A stretch of DNA of 64,000 bases from CAITWD01 sp963842065. GTDB lineage: Bacteria; Actinomycetota; Thermoleophilia; Miltoncostaeales; Miltoncostaeaceae. The translations under genes and the position numbers were made by a program. Shown here piece after piece: positions 62,951 through 64,000 of the stretch. Under the pieces are notes generated by a model, which worked only from the letters and a program-made list of their open reading frames with translations, made no database searches and was not told the origin of the DNA. The DNA is taken from contig CAWJEW010000005.1 of assembly GCA_963842065.1 (NCBI GenBank), forward strand, positions 1 to 64,000, read 5' to 3'. Position 1 is the first letter of the stretch; each line of letters opens with the position of its first letter.

Positions 62951-64000
62951 CTATGCGGTGCGAACGAGGTCGTGCTCGAACGCCCAGAGCGTCGCCGCGG
63001 CTCGGCTGCGGACGCCGGCCTTCTGGTAGACGTGCTGGACGTGATGCCCGACGGTCTTGGCCGAGATGCCGAGATCCTGGGCGATCTCCTGATTGGACTC
63101 GCCGCGCACGAGCACGAGCAGCACTTCCAGCTCACGCTCGGTCAGCCCGGCAGGCAGCTCGCGAGGTCGCTGCGCGCACGCGGTGGCCGGCGGCGGCGAG
63201 CACCGCGTCGACCGCCTCCGGATCGAGCCGCCCCGCTTCGGCCTCGCGCATCAGCTCCGCCTCTGCCGCCGAGGCCTCGAGCGCCGGCCTGTAGGGTCGC
63301 GCCTCGCGCATGGCGCCGTAGCAGTCGGCGGCGGCGAGGATCCGGGCGGCCTGATCGAGTGCCGGCCCACGCGTGCCGCGGTGATAGCCGGAGCCGTCGA
63401 GCCGTTCGTGGTGCGAGCCGGCCAGGATCCCGATCGGAGCGAGCGCCGACGACTGGGCGAAGGCGCGCTCGGTGTAGTGAGGATGCAGTCGCACCCGCTC
63501 CCACTCTCCGAACCCGAGGCGCCCCGGCTTCTCCCAGATCGCGTTCGACACGCCGACGCGGCCGAGGTCGTGCGCGAGCGCGGCGCGCCGCACGAGCGTC
63601 ACGGCCGCTGCCGGCAGGCCCACGCGCCAGGCGGCGGCCTCGGCGAGCTCGGCGACGCCCGTCGAGTGCTCGCGAAGCCACGGTGACTTGAGGTCGGTGA
63701 ACGCGGCGATCGCCGCGAAGGCGGCGTCGACCCGTTCGCCTGCGATCCAGATCTGCGGAGACGGCTCGATCTCCAGCGCCTGCTCCCACATCCGCGTCTC
63801 GTCCAGCTCGGCGAGGATGTCGGCGAGGTTGCGCGCGGCGAGATCGGCGAGTCGCGGCTCGTACGCCGCGCCCGATCGACGCTCGACGACTGCGCGCGCT
63901 TCCTCCGGGCCAGCGGCGCTCAGAAACACGGAGACATCCCGCGCCACGTGCACGAGCAGCATCGGCATCGGGATCTCATCGCCGCGAGCGACACCCGGGA
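62951..64000 (-). pseudogene. HD-GYP domain protein with C-terminal LuxR helix-turn-helix, partial and frameshifted
   Basis: The frame is open to the right edge, so the N-terminus is outside the window. The HD-GYP part has LREHSTGVAELAEAAAWRVG, the metal motif AHDLGRVGVSNAIWEKPG and HHERLDGSGYHRGT (GYH instead of GYP). After AGHRVRA (near 63180) the frame runs to a stop at 63132, but another frame continues ELPAGLTERELEVLLVLVRG, then NQEIAQDLGISAKTVGHHVQ and AATLWAFEHDLVRTA to a stop at 62951, a complete LuxR-type DNA-binding domain. One indel separates them. The fusion is known in actinobacteria; c-di-GMP hydrolysis is not assured. Confidence 0.75.

Noticed and set aside
1..64000. CRISPR array or complete prophage
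   Set aside because: No regularly spaced short repeats and no run of phage structural genes were found; the repeats present are dispersed and few.

Overview
The window is high-GC DNA with few, mostly intact metabolic and secreted-protein genes scattered among long non-coding stretches. Leaderless-looking starts, GTG/TTG starts and the gene families present (AfsR-like cyclase/ATPase regulators, DipZ, a receiver-thioredoxin-reductase fusion, DUF899, a satP-acs pair, HD-GYP plus LuxR) fit a soil actinobacterium, plausibly of the Thermoleophilia/Solirubrobacterales type. The lineage is an inference from gene content; no rRNA or complete tRNA gene is present to confirm it.

Layout. 0-15 kb: end of an alpha/beta hydrolase, nitroreductase, a large secreted Fn3/dimethylformamidase-like protein, an N-terminally shortened flavodoxin, an aldo/keto reductase, an amino-acid permease, a small secreted collagen-like protein, RecQ, a DUF899 protein, a hydrolase and a SnoaL-like protein. 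15.2-19.6 kb: a relic island bounded by two copies of a repeat that ends in the 3' half of a tRNA-Thr-like sequence; it holds two decayed transposase genes (IS5-like and IS701-like) and a methyltransferase. 19.8-32 kb: acetate uptake and activation (satP, acs), a trehalose-synthase-like glycosyltransferase, several gene remnants, a DnaQ-like exonuclease, an SGNH hydrolase and a CYTH-Ppx/GppA fusion. 32-36 kb: a pair of unfamiliar accessory genes, one a membrane-anchored protein with a helicase-loader-like N-terminus and one a SHOCT-domain protein. 36.8-50 kb: a secreted GH16 glucanase behind two inverted repeats, a MarR/cupin/CDGSH divergon, an F420-reductase-like gene, an HSL-type esterase, a frameshifted XRE/MmyB regulator (after the third copy of the att-like repeat) and the receiver-TrxR fusion. 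50-64 kb, nearly all on the minus strand: a SnoaL protein overlapping a cyclase/ATPase regulator, a DMT transporter, a monooxygenase-like protein, lactate/malate dehydrogenase, DipZ, a trypsin-like protease, a multiply frameshifted AmiC/UrtA-type binding protein, two small proteins and an HD-GYP/LuxR protein running off the end.

Two themes cut across the map. First, several dispersed intergenic repeat families (att/tRNA-half, a GTGATC...GATCAC structured repeat, a CACCGGGTGTGATCAGGTCA family, and a 70-bp repeat) fill gaps between genes. Second, several otherwise recognisable genes carry one or more single-base frameshifts, so either the region is decaying or the assembly has indel errors. No CRISPR array, complete prophage or obvious defence island was found.
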